Positions 1 through 11,605 of a DNA stretch of 64,000 nt are shown here, in pieces. The stretch's first letter is position 1. Every line of letters starts with the position of its first letter. The translations under genes were made by a program, and so were the position numbers. This DNA comes from Pterois miles (lineage: Eukaryota > Chordata > Actinopteri > Perciformes > Scorpaenidae). The notes beneath the pieces are model-generated. The model was not told the DNA's origin. It ran no database searches and saw only the letters and a program-made list of their open reading frames with translations. The stretch covers positions 2,631,501 to 2,695,500 of the forward strand of contig CAMQGK010000242.1 of the NCBI GenBank assembly GCA_947000775.1, written 5' to 3'.

Positions 1-1284
1 ACCTTATTGATAAGTAAAAAGCTAAAACCCTTTAGATGCGTGTTTTTGTACTATACCAACACAGAAGAGCCTTCACAAAGATAATGCTTGCCCGACAAGT
101 GTCCTTCGTGTCTGTAGCACTTTAAGAAACTTGCGGGAGTCCCCCTGTGTGATCTCCAGGTTCATTGAGGTCGTCTTAATTTCAGTGAGTATCCTCAGGA
201 TTCATGTCGCCTTCTTCTCCTTCAAGGGATTTTTAAAAGGGAACTGTGCTGTTTTTATGACTGGAGAAGCTGCTAAAAGTTCCTTTAAAGACGTTTTATT
301 TTTTACAGTGCAGGTTCCTGTGTTAGACAGCTCCCCAAGGCAATATCACCTAATCATCTGCTGTCTGCTTCTGCTTTACGGCTCTAAATCGAATTTTGTT
401 GAAAGACATTGACGACTCTCATCAGATGACAGACTGCTGTAATTGTTTCAGCATTTTCATTTCATTCACTTAGAGACGGTATATGCAAAATCGGTCAACA
501 TGAGCATAATGTGAAACCTCTGAACCTGCTCACAACAAGTGCTCCAGGAGAACTTTTCAGAAATATTTGAAGACTTTAGAAGATGCCTGGCCAAGAATAA
601 AGGAATAAAGAGAAAAACGTTATTACTACTTTAATATTCCACAGCTGTTCTGCCTTTTGTGAGTCTTTTGAAAATGAATAAGAAGATAAAAGTAAAGTTT
701 CAACTTTCTGTCATTGTTCATGAGTTGTTAAACTGTCAAAAAACATGCTGGAATCAAGCAGACAGTGTAATTGTTTCCTTTCTTTCATTTTTTCCTTTTT
801 CATTTTTATGACTGTTCACACAATCGGTCAGCACAATCAGCAATTTTTAAACTTAACATCAAAACAACACCTCCTGCTTTCTATGACCCCCCATGTGTAC
901 AGTGCATTATATACATAATTATAATCTGCTTATAGAACTGTGTGATTACAGTTATAAGCACTAATAAATATTCATAATGCTTTATTGCAGTTATTTCCCC
1001 AGGAGACCACTTATCATGCCCCATGTGGCGCCCAAAGTCAGTGTTGACTTTATGTTTTTTATGCAACACTGTTTTATGTAATGGTATTTTATGTAATGGT
1101 ATTTTATGTAACACCATTTTAAGTAAAAAATTCCACTAAGGGTGGCTGGTGTTAATTTACAGTAGTTACGCTTGTTACCTTTGTAATGCTACGCTGTGTC
1201 ACTACGTTGCAACGCTATGTTGTTACATTGTATTGTTACATTACACTGTGATGCTACATTGTTGTTACGTTGTTACGTTACACC

Positions 1285-1650
1285 ACCGCAAAAGGCATCA
1301 CCCACAATGCACCACAGCACAACCGCGCTTTCCATCGACTAATAAATACATCCATCTCTGGCAACATTAACACTGAAGGACGGTGTGCCGGGAGTGTGGT
1401 GACATAGTACTTAAAGAGCAAAAAGAGACACATTGGGAGGGAGGTGGATGGGTCCAACAAACACTGGGCTTTCATCCAGGACACCACTGTTCAAGTCCAT
1501 CACGTTACAATCAGCTGTTTGTTTGTGTCACAACGTTCAGTGTTATTTTCACTTTACAAACATAGTTGTTTTAAGCCCAATCACATAGTTCTTTCCTAAA
1601 CCTAGTGGCTCTGTTGCCTAGTCCTAAAGTTGCCAAGGAGCTTGACAAAG
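1285..1650 (+). repeat. repeat B copy
   Basis: Shows the B signature in order: a block ending near TTAAAGAGC, then GGGTCCAACAAACAC, then TTCATCCAGGA, then a tail with a CCTAAACCTA block. It is followed at once by a repeat C copy in the same orientation, suggesting B and C are parts of one longer element. Confidence 0.7.
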
Positions 1651-1669
1651 CGGCGGTATGTGACCAGCT

Positions 1670-1880
1670 GGGATGAAAATGTGTTGGCCTCAACCAAACC
1701 AATCATTTCACAGTGTTAAAAATGTGGCATTGTATGTTTCTCCAAGCAATCTGAAACATATTTATGAAGCATATTTTTGGCTGATAAATGTCTACATTCA
1801 AAGTATCCTGTGGTTTGCAGAAACGTACAATGCTAACATTTTCTTTCTACCGACTGGGCTGAATATAATATATGATAATC
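1670..1880 (+). repeat. repeat C copy
   Basis: Contains the C signature: an AATCATTTCACA block, a GTGGCATTGT block, TGGTTTGCAGAAACGTACAA and a final CGACTGGGCTG. The last motif recurs at the end of the copies at 8105 and 46895. Confidence 0.65.
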
Positions 1881-3599
1881 ATTTTATAATGCATCATCCA
1901 TTAACTATCCTGAGGTATAGACACATATAATACAATACAAGGTGGTGATATATGGTCTTTGTTTGCTTTAAGTAAAGTGATAAAAATATCTAATTAAAAC
2001 TAAAATATCAGTGAGCATGAGGTATTATGATATTTGACCTTATAATTAATCCTAACATGCTTTATAATATGTTAAGATTATTGTTGTGGTGCTATAAGCA
2101 GATTATGTGTTTATAATGCATCATAGACATGAGCACACTGCTTCCCAGCTGAAGGCTAAGCTGTTTATTTACAACCCTGCAAGGCTTAACACAGCTGAGA
2201 CACCTTCCTATAAATCACTACGGACAGAGTCGAATAACACGGAGAGTCAATATCGCAGTATTGAACGCAGCACATGGACCACTCACTGTGACAGCTGAGC
2301 TGACAGACTGTATCCACAGTGAGACTACGCCCGTCCACTCAGCATCTGTTTAATGTATACAAGGACAACATGACAGGAATAATTTGATTTGATTATGTAT
2401 ATATGAGTGCTACAAAAGCTCTCACTGCTGTTAATAATGTGCAACATTCAATTTTGTATTGACAATAATTAGACCAGACCAGTGCTTTTGACACATTTCT
2501 GCCTAACAGTCCATTATGACAGGATGGAGTCTCCAACAGTAACTGAGCCTCCAGCTCAAGCTGTTTGAATACGACCACAAATCAGTCAGCAGCCTGAAAC
2601 ATGAGGCATCACAGGCAGCTCCATTAGCTCCTCTGGGAGGAATTTAAGCCTTTTTTGGGGGGTCAGTTCATAAGGACCTGATCTCTTACCTGGTCTGTTT
2701 CCTCATCTCTTTCTGTCATTTGGATGGCTCTTGTTATACAGTATATGGGCTGCACTCTGTGCCTTTGTGCAATCAAAGTTCCTATTTGACAGCAAATTAG
2801 TTTTTGAAATGGAGCATAAACAGAGATATATATGCAATGCCAGCAAGTAAACTGAAGTGCAAGCACTTCATATGTGTACATAAAAATCTATGAAGTTGTG
2901 TCCTTCCTTCTTCATTCAAACGAAAGCTCAGCCAGAGGGCATGAGATCAGTGAACATTGATCCCTGGTGTATTTATTCACACTAAATATTCCAGTGGAAG
3001 AAAAGAGCTGAGCTTAATTATGAGCCAGTGAGCTACAGGACTATAACCTGACATTTTGATGAATGTATAGCAGCGGGGAAATGGGTGTTTTTGGAGAGAG
3101 CACACACATTTTAATAAGCTTGTATATTTATTCAAACAGTTTGGACGGCTCCAGGCAAACAGAGTAGAACTAAGTGTCTTCTGTTAAGTGCTGCTGAAGG
3201 CTGCTTTGGCTACACGGGAGGACTAAACTCATAATGGGGTGTTAAGGTGGAGGCCAGACCAGCACTCTGATGAGGATTTAATGCAGGTACTGTAAAGTTG
3301 CAAGTTAGTTCACTACCTCTTTTTTTGTAGTTAACCCCTTTTTAAGATTTAAAGCAGTGCACAACAACCAAAAGAGGTTTGAATTACATTTTCAGTGACA
3401 TAGAGCAAAGAACTGATCAAAGAAAACTACTTGTGAGATCCTGCACTTGACCCTTCTGAAGCAACATTCACGTCTGGCTATGAGTCTGCGTATGAAAGGA
3501 AGAACATCATAAAATACAACCTTGTCTCACAGCAAGGTGCATAAATAGCATCACAATACACAGACATTCAGTTTGTCAATAGAACACATTTTAGCCTTT

Positions 3600-3765
3600 T
3601 TGCGTGTCATTTGTAAGCCATGCAGCAAAACTATGGTAACGTCCGCAGTTAGGTTTTGGCAACTACATCACTTTGTTAGGTTTAGGAAAAATGTCATGGT
3701 TGGGCTAATTAAAATGACCACAGTTCAATGACCACAGTTCAATGACTGATCTAGGCCTAGTCCTA
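3600..3765 (-). repeat. repeat B tail fragment
   Basis: Only the end with the two TTAGGTTT blocks and the adjoining TCATGGTTGGGCT is recognisable. It runs into a two-copy 15-bp tandem of GACCACAGTTCAAT at about 3717-3745. Confidence 0.6.
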
Positions 3766-4884
3766 CTCTATTTCTATGGCTCATACAAGCCAACCTTGCA
3801 GAACAGCGGGATTCCCGCGATGTCACAAGATCACGCTAGAATCACATAGTTATATCAGAAAAGATGTTTTCACTCTTCTCCCAACTGTCTCCAGCAAGAG
3901 TCTGATTGACAGATGACTCATCCAATCACCTGCCGAGTATTTCTCCAAACAGTTTCCAATGATGGCTTCTCAGCATACAAAGCATCTGGTGCGTCACGTT
4001 ACATGCGATTCTTGACAGGCAGAAAAAAAACTTCTTGACCTCTTGATCGTGATGGCCTTTGAGTAATGTTCAAAAAGCACTGTCATCACAGAAGCATGGC
4101 AGTTTCTGTCAGCGCCTGACAAACATGTATTTGTCAGCACTTTTTAATGACTAAAAACGTCATCATAGTTTATCGTTTCATGGTTATGATTATGAAAACA
4201 AACTCCCCTCAGAGAGCTTGATGCAAAACATTTCCTGCTCAAAAGAGTGATCAGAGAGGAAGGAATAACCAAATCTGGCAATTACAAACACCACAATCCC
4301 TCAGTGTGCAAAAAACAAGTTAGAGACTGTGAGAAAACACACAGCAACTAAATCTGCTTCAGGCCACAGTTCAGAAACAAATCACAGACTCACTTCTGAC
4401 AGCAGCTCAGTCACACAACACACATTTCTGTGTAGCAGCAAAGAAGAAATTGTTGATGATGACACACAATTCATCTCGTTGTCACTCCTCCGACATAGTG
4501 TCATGTCTTTTATAACCATAAGAAATGAATTAAGTCAAGTTCAGGCTTCAGTTTTACTACCCTAATGTGTTGGCATCAGTTTCCTCATACAGTTTGTATT
4601 GTAAAAACAGAGAGTAAAATCCCCTCAGTCTATTTTCCGTCAATTCTCTGTTTTCGTTTGTGCACTTGGGGGTGTAATTAATGAATAAGTAATTAGTAAT
4701 GAATGAGTGGTTACTGGTTTGTGCTGCTCATCGGCTGGTTCAGAGTTAATCAGGAAAGACTTATGAAGGAAATTGCTGTTCTGATTCACAGGTGCGTATG
4801 AACTGATAATTATCAAATTTTAATTCATTAATATAGTATCTCCCTGAAAGAAACTCATCATCGTTCAGTACTGACTAGGAGAGC

Positions 4885-5075
4885 CTTGTCTTGTATATAT
4901 TTGTATTGTATTTATTTTTGTTGGTCCCATTTTATGTACTTATAGAGTTTTTATGTTGTGTTTTTATGTTGTGTTCTTATGTATTGTTTTATGGCTTTGT
5001 TGTAAAGCACTATGGGAGCCTTGCAGTTATTGTAAAGCGTTATACAAATAAACTTTGATTGATTGATTGATTGTT
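4885..5075 (+). mobile_element. 5'-truncated LINE/retroposon 3' tail
   Basis: TG-rich 3' UTR-like sequence followed by GTAAAGCGTTATACAAATAAA and a (TTGA)n terminal repeat, the usual 3' end of a fish LINE or its SINE partner. No reverse transcriptase coding part is attached, so it is a 5'-truncated insertion. A repeat B copy starts about 10 bp after it. Confidence 0.65.
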
Positions 5076-5084
5076 TACCAAATC

Positions 5085-5480
5085 AACCTGTTCTCATTCT
5101 CAGGCTGTAAAATGACGATGCTTTGTCACGGCTGTCTGCGTTCGATACCACCGCACAAGAAACTCTTAAATACACTTGCACAAGTATGCAATACATTTCC
5201 ATCAACTACAATGTAAACCCATCTGCGGCAACGGTAAACGCAGAGAAAGCGCCGTGGTGATGTAGTTTAAAGAGCGAAAACACATCAAACGGGCAGGAGG
5301 GGAGGTGGATGGGTCCAACAAACACAAGGTCTTCATCCAGGAGGCCGATGTTTGTGACCCATGTGTTATGTTACACTTTCACTTTACAGCCAGCTGACCG
5401 TTCGTGTCCCACAACATGAAGTCACATTTTCACTGAACAAATGTAGTGGAAGCAGTTTTGCTGCCAAATCCAAAGAGTTT
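5085..5480 (+). repeat. repeat B copy, long
   Basis: One of the longer copies. It starts CTGTTCTCATTCTCAGGC, has GACGATGCTTTGTCACGGC, then the TTAAAGAGCGAAA and GGGTCCAACAAACACAAGG blocks, and stops before the CCTAAACC core. Confidence 0.7.
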
Positions 5481-7072
5481 TTGTTTAATTCCCAATATTA
5501 AGCATGTTTACTGCAAGTGAAAAGTGACAGTGAGACACAGCATCAGTATGTGATGAGAATATGGGACTCAGAGCACACCCAGTGCACTAAAGCCCATGCA
5601 CATGATCTGTTTGATCAAATCACGAAATTGAATTGAAATTGAATTGAATAAATGATCATGAAAAATCAAAACATTTTAGTTGTGATCTTAAATAATACTG
5701 TCTAGCTGTGTGGTTTACATTTTGTTGATTTTCATGGTTAATTCAAATCTAAATTGCTAAAGGTCCACCAGTGTTGGTGCCATCTTCTTCTCAAAAACTG
5801 GAAAAATACAAAGAAAAAGTCAGTAGCAAAGTAGGTAAGTGCAGCCACCACCACTTACTTTGGGTACTTTGTGAAAATGTGAAAGATTGAAGATGCAAGC
5901 TTTCTCTCAGCAGCATGCTGCTGTTGCAGAAAGCTGCACACAGCCAGGCAGTGGCATTTCTGTTAGCACAGATGAAAACCCATCTGACATTTACAAAATA
6001 TGAATAGCTCACTGAAACATTGAACATAAGCACAAAGGGGAGGCACATGTGCATATCCCACACTCTATGTATTATAAATTCCTGCTCACAGAAATGCAAA
6101 TGTATACTTTATAAGTCACAGAGAGACATGAGCCATTTCAGGCTGTTCAAGGCAGATGCACAAAGACCAAAATGGTATTGTTTTCAGACTGCAAATGCCA
6201 AAAGAGAAGGAGTGTAGGAGGTAGGAAGAGAGAGACAATGGAGCATCCAGAAGGTAAAAACCCCCATTTGAAAGAAGAGCATAAAAAGAAAAGCAAGAAA
6301 ACTGCAGAACAGTAAAAGCAGAAAAGAAAGTATGAGCAGAGGTCAAAGAGAGCTGTTACCAAAGCAGCCTCATCCCTCAGCACCAAACTCAGCACAGCAC
6401 CGATGGGGAGTGACAATAACTTTTTCCCGCTAAAACCGAAGCCAAAGCCAGTTATTCTGCTGCATAGGCCGGGCAGCAGCCATCATGAGGGTTCTCCTGG
6501 TCCACACCTGTCATGGTTCCACAAAGAGTACTGACCCTCTTCGTTAAAACTCTGTGGGACTGAAAGAACCACGACGCCCACTAGAGGAGGTGATATTTAC
6601 AGAAACAGGCCCAGAGGGAAATGCTCTGGATATACACACTGAACACTATGACACCAAATGGACTGAATGATGATTTCAGTTTAAAATGCTTTTCAGATCA
6701 GGACTGTTTGTAGTCTTTTGCAACCTACAGACTACGAAGGTGACCACCGACCACTTAGTGATACAGGACTATAGTAGTACTCATGAACTCCATGCATTAA
6801 ATTAGTGGATCACCACTTTAATTCATAAGACCAAAGCAAATAATGCACATAAAGTTGATAGCACCAGCAAATGAACAGAAACTAATCGTCAACAAACATC
6901 ATAATATTGTCCACCAATAAATCGGTGGGAGAGCAATAAAACAGCTAGAAAGTTTCAGCCAGCTCATAATTTTCTGATATTTACTACAAGTACCTGTTTG
7001 AAAATTCAACGTGGCACCAGTGTGACTTTGAGTAATCATGACGTTGTGTGAATGAAGATTTCAGAGCTGTAC

Positions 7073-7276
7073 CTTTTCGAAGGAGCAGGAGGAGTTTTCC
7101 TTTCTCCAGCTCCAGGATGAGGCTGTGCTCGCTCTGTCCTTGTGCGTGAAGCAGTATCCCAGAGTTCCTCAGGGTTTTAAATATCAGAGAGATGCTTTCC
7201 CTGGTCACCGGCCTCGGCCTGGGACTCAGCCTGTAGAGAAGGCTGCTGTGGCCATCGAGGCTCACCACGTCAGAGT
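7073..7276 (-). CDS. cntnap4-like: CNTNAP-like exon 5: start of first laminin-G domain
   Basis: The 204-bp exon encodes residues 180-247 plus one base. It opens SDVVSLDGHSSLLYRL and runs into a laminin-G pattern (ISLIFKT, SGILLHAQGQ, LILELEKGKLLLLLRKG). The acceptor is gttgcttttcag (ends 7277); the donor is gtacag at 7072-7067, a weak match to consensus. Phase 1 at both ends. Laminin-G domains in this family bind partners such as contactins and neurexin ligands; only the first strands are encoded here. The next exon is not within 1-7072 as far as I can read. Confidence 0.95.
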
Positions 7277-7904
7277 CTGAAAAGCAACAAAACCACACAT
7301 TACTGGGACTTTTAACAATAGATATTAGTCAAAAAAATCAGTTTTCTTTTTTAATAAAAGTCCTGTTGTTCGGACACACCTTTCTGGTAACTAGTTCTTG
7401 TTTTCCCTTTAACTTAATGTCTTATTATTTTTTATTTTTATGTGCATTCTTTTTTGAAAATTGTTAATAACAAGAGAAATACAGTAAATTACTACTGCTG
7501 CTCTCTGCAGTTGATTGTTGGGAACACCCAAGGGTGCAGCTGGCTGACTCCGAGTCTGCGGCAACTTCTCTCATTTACAGTTTGGTAAAGTTGCCTCAGT
7601 TTATCTTGATGCTTTGTCTTGCACACATGCACCACACACACTACTGACATCACTGAGAAATCCAGCACCCCATAGTGTAAATATTTTATTCACCTTTTAA
7701 TTTGTATTTATTTGTTTAACCTGGTCTGTCTCCCTTTAATTGTGCCTTGGTCAGCCAGGTCATAACACCGGTGTTGTAATTACCCTTGCTCATGGATTGT
7801 TCCTTTAACTTGTTTTCATGCTGATATAATTCAATAATAACAATTTCCATAAATACTTTAACAAACTAAAAGGAGTTTAATCTTTCATTTAAATAACATA
7901 TCAT

Positions 7905-8130
7905 CAAATAAGCCTTTTCTCTTAAAAATTACATTCCCATACAACAAATTCACATTGTCAGATAGGTTTCAAGGGAATCTTTTCACATATATGTTTAATC
8001 AAAGTCTGCCTAGTGAGGTTGGGGTGGCTAAAACATCGAACTTTCACCATGAGACGGTGTTCATGTGTGAAACCAAAAGAAACATACTTATTTTAACCTA
8101 AAAAGTGATCTTTTACAAAACATAACCAAG
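7905..8130 (+). repeat. repeat A variant copy
   Basis: Begins CTTTTCTCTTAAAAATTACATTCCCATAC and later has AACTTTCACCATGAGAC with a GTGTGAAACCAAAAG block. The same pair of blocks recurs at 15855-16060, so this is a sub-family of A. Confidence 0.55.
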
Positions 8131-8335
8131 TAGTTTTGTTGTGTAAACCTAAACATAATTGTGAATGCAGTTTTGAAATGACAAAAGCACCAAAACATTA
8201 TAACACTGATATACACATATGTAGAAATGTTGATACGAAATGTATTTTGGTTCAGAAATGTAGAGATTCAACATGTCCGTGGTTTGCAGAAACACATCAA
8301 CATTTTATTCTGGCAACTGGGCTAATATAACACTT
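8105..8335 (+). repeat. repeat C copy
   Basis: Starts with ACCAAGTAGTTTTGTTG and ends CAACTGGGCTAAT, with GTGGTTTGCAGAAACACA between. Shares the core with the preceding A variant. Confidence 0.6.
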
Positions 8336-10142
8336 TCATGTTATTATAGCATCTGCGTCATCATCTATGATATTATTCAGGTTATGTATCAAGAATGATA
8401 AAACATCTGAACTTTACCATGTGTTACATCTTGTACTAACTAAACGCAGGTTATTCCTCTAAGAAAACAGAGTGATAATGCCTAAACAATATGTAGACAC
8501 TCCATAGAGAAGTTAATTGTTTAGCTGATGTCTGATATATGAGAGGCAAATTATAAACCATGAAGCATTTTTCATGTCACTCTAAAGAAAATGATACACT
8601 CAACATCGCCTATCATGGTGCTAAGTGTTGCTTCCACCTACGGTGTCTCTATCGAAGCATCAAATTAGAAATGTCAGCTGAGATGCATCAGTTTCTGCAC
8701 ACGCTGCATTCAAGCCTTTACTGCTGACATAAAGCTGCAAACACCCAAATTTGAATTATTAAAAAGTCAAAGCTGAGGAGGTTTTTTCTCTTCCTCTTTA
8801 CCTTTTGGATGAACTGAGGAAGCGTTTTCAGCATCCTAAAAATCAACTAATTAAAGCTCTTTTTTTCTAGCTGAGAGCAGCCAATAAACTCAACTGAACC
8901 AACAGACACTTTCTTTACCAACGGCACCGTTTCAAAGAGAAGACAAAACATAAAACTATCTGTCATGCAACGAGTGGTTTTACTCCCTCGTGTTTTGATA
9001 CAAAAATGTCATTTTATGTTTGTTGTCTGGTTTAAAAATGTCGTAATTTCCTCATGCAGTGTGGTTTTCTCATTTCTCATTGCCTTTGTCCACAGAATTG
9101 TTTTTTCTATGTAGATGGATTTGCATGACAAGTGTGTGGAAATCCTGTTTGGGGGCAAAGAAGAACTGATTAACTTTTCACACTGGCTTGACTTTTTAAA
9201 TCAATCAAATCACTTCTGCCTACGTTCATGTGACGAGATGAAAGTTTCTCTGGCAAACAGCAGCCACAGGACTAGGCTTCCTATCAGCTGCTGTGTCCTC
9301 TCCTGCCTCCTGTGCCCTCTCTTCCTCTCCTCTCTTCTCCTCTTCCCATGCTGGTTCTGCCTTTTCTGCCTGTTCTTCTCTTCACATCCTGCTGGTTCCT
9401 CGCATCCTCACGCCGTTGGTCACTGCTGTGGCTCATTTCTAATCAGGCCTGATCGACTGCCTACTTTCCATCTGCAGCTTATCTCCAAGTCGTGCTGTGG
9501 CTATGTTGTATACATTTTAGGTGTGTTTCTATCCATATTTATATGCACATTTTTAATGTTGGAATGCTGGAAACAAACATGCATTCAGAAAATGTTGTAT
9601 TCTTGGATGAGACAGACATTTCTGTGGGTATAAATGGAAGATATAATACCATAACTTATAACATTATGATAAATAAAGAGAATTAAAAAGGAGGGGGCGT
9701 GACCCTCCTCTCCTCTGTGTCAGCCAGCAGCTGATAAAAATGCCAAACCATGTGGATGGATTAGAAAACACCATTCACTGCAATAAAAACATGATGAATG
9801 CCATCTTAGATTATGGAAATGCCCTGATCTACCACAGTTATGCTCGACTTGAATTACATAATCCTGGAGTTTAAACTATCATGTCATCATTGTGACATAT
9901 GTTCAACAAAAGATCAAATTCAGTAACATCCTTCGAGGCAACTCAAGACTGATGTTGACATTTAAAACAAAATCTGAAAACTTAAGGATGGAGATGATTT
10001 TCTCTCTCAAACTTATTTAGTAATGGAGGCCATTCTAAAATACTCATTAGTAATGTTGAGGCTGCAGACTGCAATCAGAAGAAACCTCTGCAGTGTGCCA
10101 AGCATGTGGGAGAACGATGGTGGCTGATGCAAAAACGTGAAC

Positions 10143-10652
10143 TTCTCCCCTTGGTGTCCCTCCCCCTGGTGTCTGTCCCCATGGTGTCTGTCCCCATGGT
10201 GTCCCTCCACCTGGTGTCTGTCCCCATGGTGTCCCTCCACCTGGTGTCTCTCCCCTTGGTGTCCCTCCCCTTGGTGTCTCTCCCCTTGGTGTCCCTCCCC
10301 TTGGTGTCCCTCCCCTTGGTGTCCCTCCCCCTGGTGTCCGTCCCCATGGTGTCCCTCCACCTGGTGTCTGTCCCCATGGTGTCCCTCCCCCTGGTGTCTG
10401 TCCCCATGGTGTCCCTCCCCCTGGTGTCTCTCCCCTTGGTGTCCCTCCCCTTGGTGTCTCTCCCCTTGGTGTCTCTCCCCTTGGTGTCCCTCCCCCTGAA
10501 TGGTGTCCCTCCCCTTGGTGTCCCTCCCCCTGAATGGTGTCCCTCCCCTTGGTGTCCCTCCCCCTGAATGGTGTCCCTCCCCTTGGTGTCCCTCCCCCTG
10601 AATGGTGTCCCTCCCCTTGGTGTCCCTCCCTTTGGTGTCCCTCCCCTTGGTG
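10143..10652 (+). repeat. 15-bp minisatellite with a 34-bp higher-order part
   Basis: About 24 head-to-tail units of 15 bp, of the type CTCCCCTTGGTGTCC, with C/T and A variants that recur (CCCATGG, CACCTGG). From about 10490 the pattern changes to four 34-bp units, each a 19-bp unit with an extra GAAT plus one 15-bp unit. Because 15 is a multiple of three, several frames on both strands stay open across it and look like proteins of short repeated peptides; these are not supported as genes. The minus strand is very G-rich with many GGGG and AGGG runs. Confidence 0.97.
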
Positions 10653-10679
10653 ACATTATAGTCACCCCTGGATTCCACT

Positions 10680-11100
10680 TTAGATTTAGGCAACAAAACC
10701 ACTATACTTAGGTTTAGGAAAAACTACATGGTTGGGCTTAAGACAATGCTTCTAACGTGAAAATGAAACTGAATGTTGTGAGCATGGGACACAAACGAAC
10801 AGCTGATTGTAACGTGAAAGTAAAACTTAACGTTCAGGACACGAACAAAGCCTTGTGGTTGTTGGACCCATCCACCTCCCCTTCCACATGAGTTTCTTTT
10901 CTCTCTGTAAAATACGTCACAATAAATCACTCCTGGAGCACTTTGCTGTTTACTGTTGACGTGGATTGGTTTGCATTGTGGATAACTGAAAGCCTGGTGC
11001 ATCTCATACAGGCGCAGACGGGTGCCTTGTGCAGTGGATGCTTGAATGCTGACAGCTGTGACAAATCCTTGGTATATGACGCCCTGGGATTGAGAACAGG
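10680..11100 (-). repeat. repeat B copy next to the minisatellite
   Basis: Begins with TTTAGGCAACAAAACCAC and TTAGGTTTAGGAAAA, has GTTGTTGGACCCATCCACC, and ends GACGCCCTGGGATTGAGAAC, the B outer end seen also at 5085 and 21500. The minisatellite touches its tail side. Confidence 0.75.
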
Positions 11101-11104
11101 TCGG

Positions 11105-11334
11105 TAGAGCCGGTGTTTGGTTTGTGTTTGTTTTCTGGGCCATTGTAGAAACATGGCGGACTCCATAAAGAGGACCTGCTCCCTCTGTAGATATAAACGG
11201 CTCACTGTAAGGTGGTGAAAATACTACAATTTTTATTTTCAGGTAATTATAACTAAAGAAAACATTCTTCTTAATCTTATATTCTATTTTTATCAATAGA
11301 TTGTTGATAAATTGATTGTTCGACACTGTTCCTA
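11105..11334 (+). mobile_element. right half of a TTAAAGG-type short DNA element
   Basis: Matches the right part of the element at 49165-50783: GGTGTTTGGTTTGTG, GTAGAAACATGGCGGACTCC, GTAGATATAAACGGCTCA and TTTTCAGGTAATTATA, ending in a decayed terminal repeat (GACACTGTTCCT). The left half is missing or was displaced by the adjacent repeat B. It ends about 120 bp from exon 4. Confidence 0.65.
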
Positions 11335-11457
11335 GAAAATCTTATGTCCATGAAATTATGGTTAGGGAGGTTAAGTTATTAGGTGTCCACTCTACACTCA
11401 TCTTTTCAGTCTATATCTGGAGGTGGAGGACTTAAAAAAAGAAAAAGCCCAACTGAC

Positions 11458-11605
11458 TGTAAGGACATCCATAGGTCTCCAGTCTGAGTCCAATCCGTCC
11501 ATTGGGATTCCAGTCCAGGGGGACGAGGCGGACGTAGCGGGCGATCACTGGATGCTGGAGCTTGTGCTGGACCACACTGTCTGCGTTACTGTTCCCTGGA
11601 AACAC
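11458..11605 (-). CDS. cntnap4-like: CNTNAP-like exon 4: end of discoidin domain
   Basis: The 148-bp exon encodes residues 131-179, with VFPGNSNADSVVQHKLQ, ARYVRLVPLDWNPNGRIGLR and YGCPY. Cys177 closes the discoidin domain, expected to pair with Cys31. The acceptor is ctttttccag (ends 11606) and the donor gtcagt at 11457-11452, a weaker site than those of exons 1-3. It starts in phase 0 and ends after one base, making Asn180 with exon 5. Length and phases agree with the family exon as I know it. Confidence 0.97.

Larger units (their letters stand above)
1..7072 (-). other. intron 5 (partial)
   Basis: No coding sequence recognised. Contents: repeat B and C copies at 1285-1880, a B tail at 3600-3765, a LINE 3' tail at 4885-5075 and a B copy at 5085-5480. 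Also a short tandem of about 15 bp near 1080-1115 and a low-complexity TTAC-rich stretch at 1150-1285. In 1-1060, 1900-3590, 3770-4880 and 5490-7060 I see only AT-rich unique-looking sequence. Confidence 0.7.
7277..11457 (-). other. intron 4
   Basis: Holds a repeat A-like/C copy (7905-8335), the 15-bp minisatellite (10143-10652), a repeat B copy (10680-11100) and a TTAAAGG-type element end (11105-11334). The stretch 8340-10010 has no recognised repeat. Within it 9115-9633 is an open frame of 172 codons (Cys/Leu-rich, pyrimidine-rich DNA), with no domain I recognise and no splice or gene context, probably chance. Confidence 0.7.

Noticed and set aside
1..7060. Search for CNTNAP exon 6 (DDxHWHSV-type laminin-G motif)
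   Set aside because: No minus-strand match seen by eye; the exon is probably left of the window.
10013..10702. Open frames of up to 229 codons on both strands with GEGHQ, GRDTK, SLPLV and PSPWC repeats
   Set aside because: They arise from the 15-bp minisatellite, whose unit keeps every frame open; no gene context or non-repetitive domain.
10724..11326. 200-codon minus-strand frame
   Set aside because: Covers repeat B and the TTAAAGG element end; no domain.
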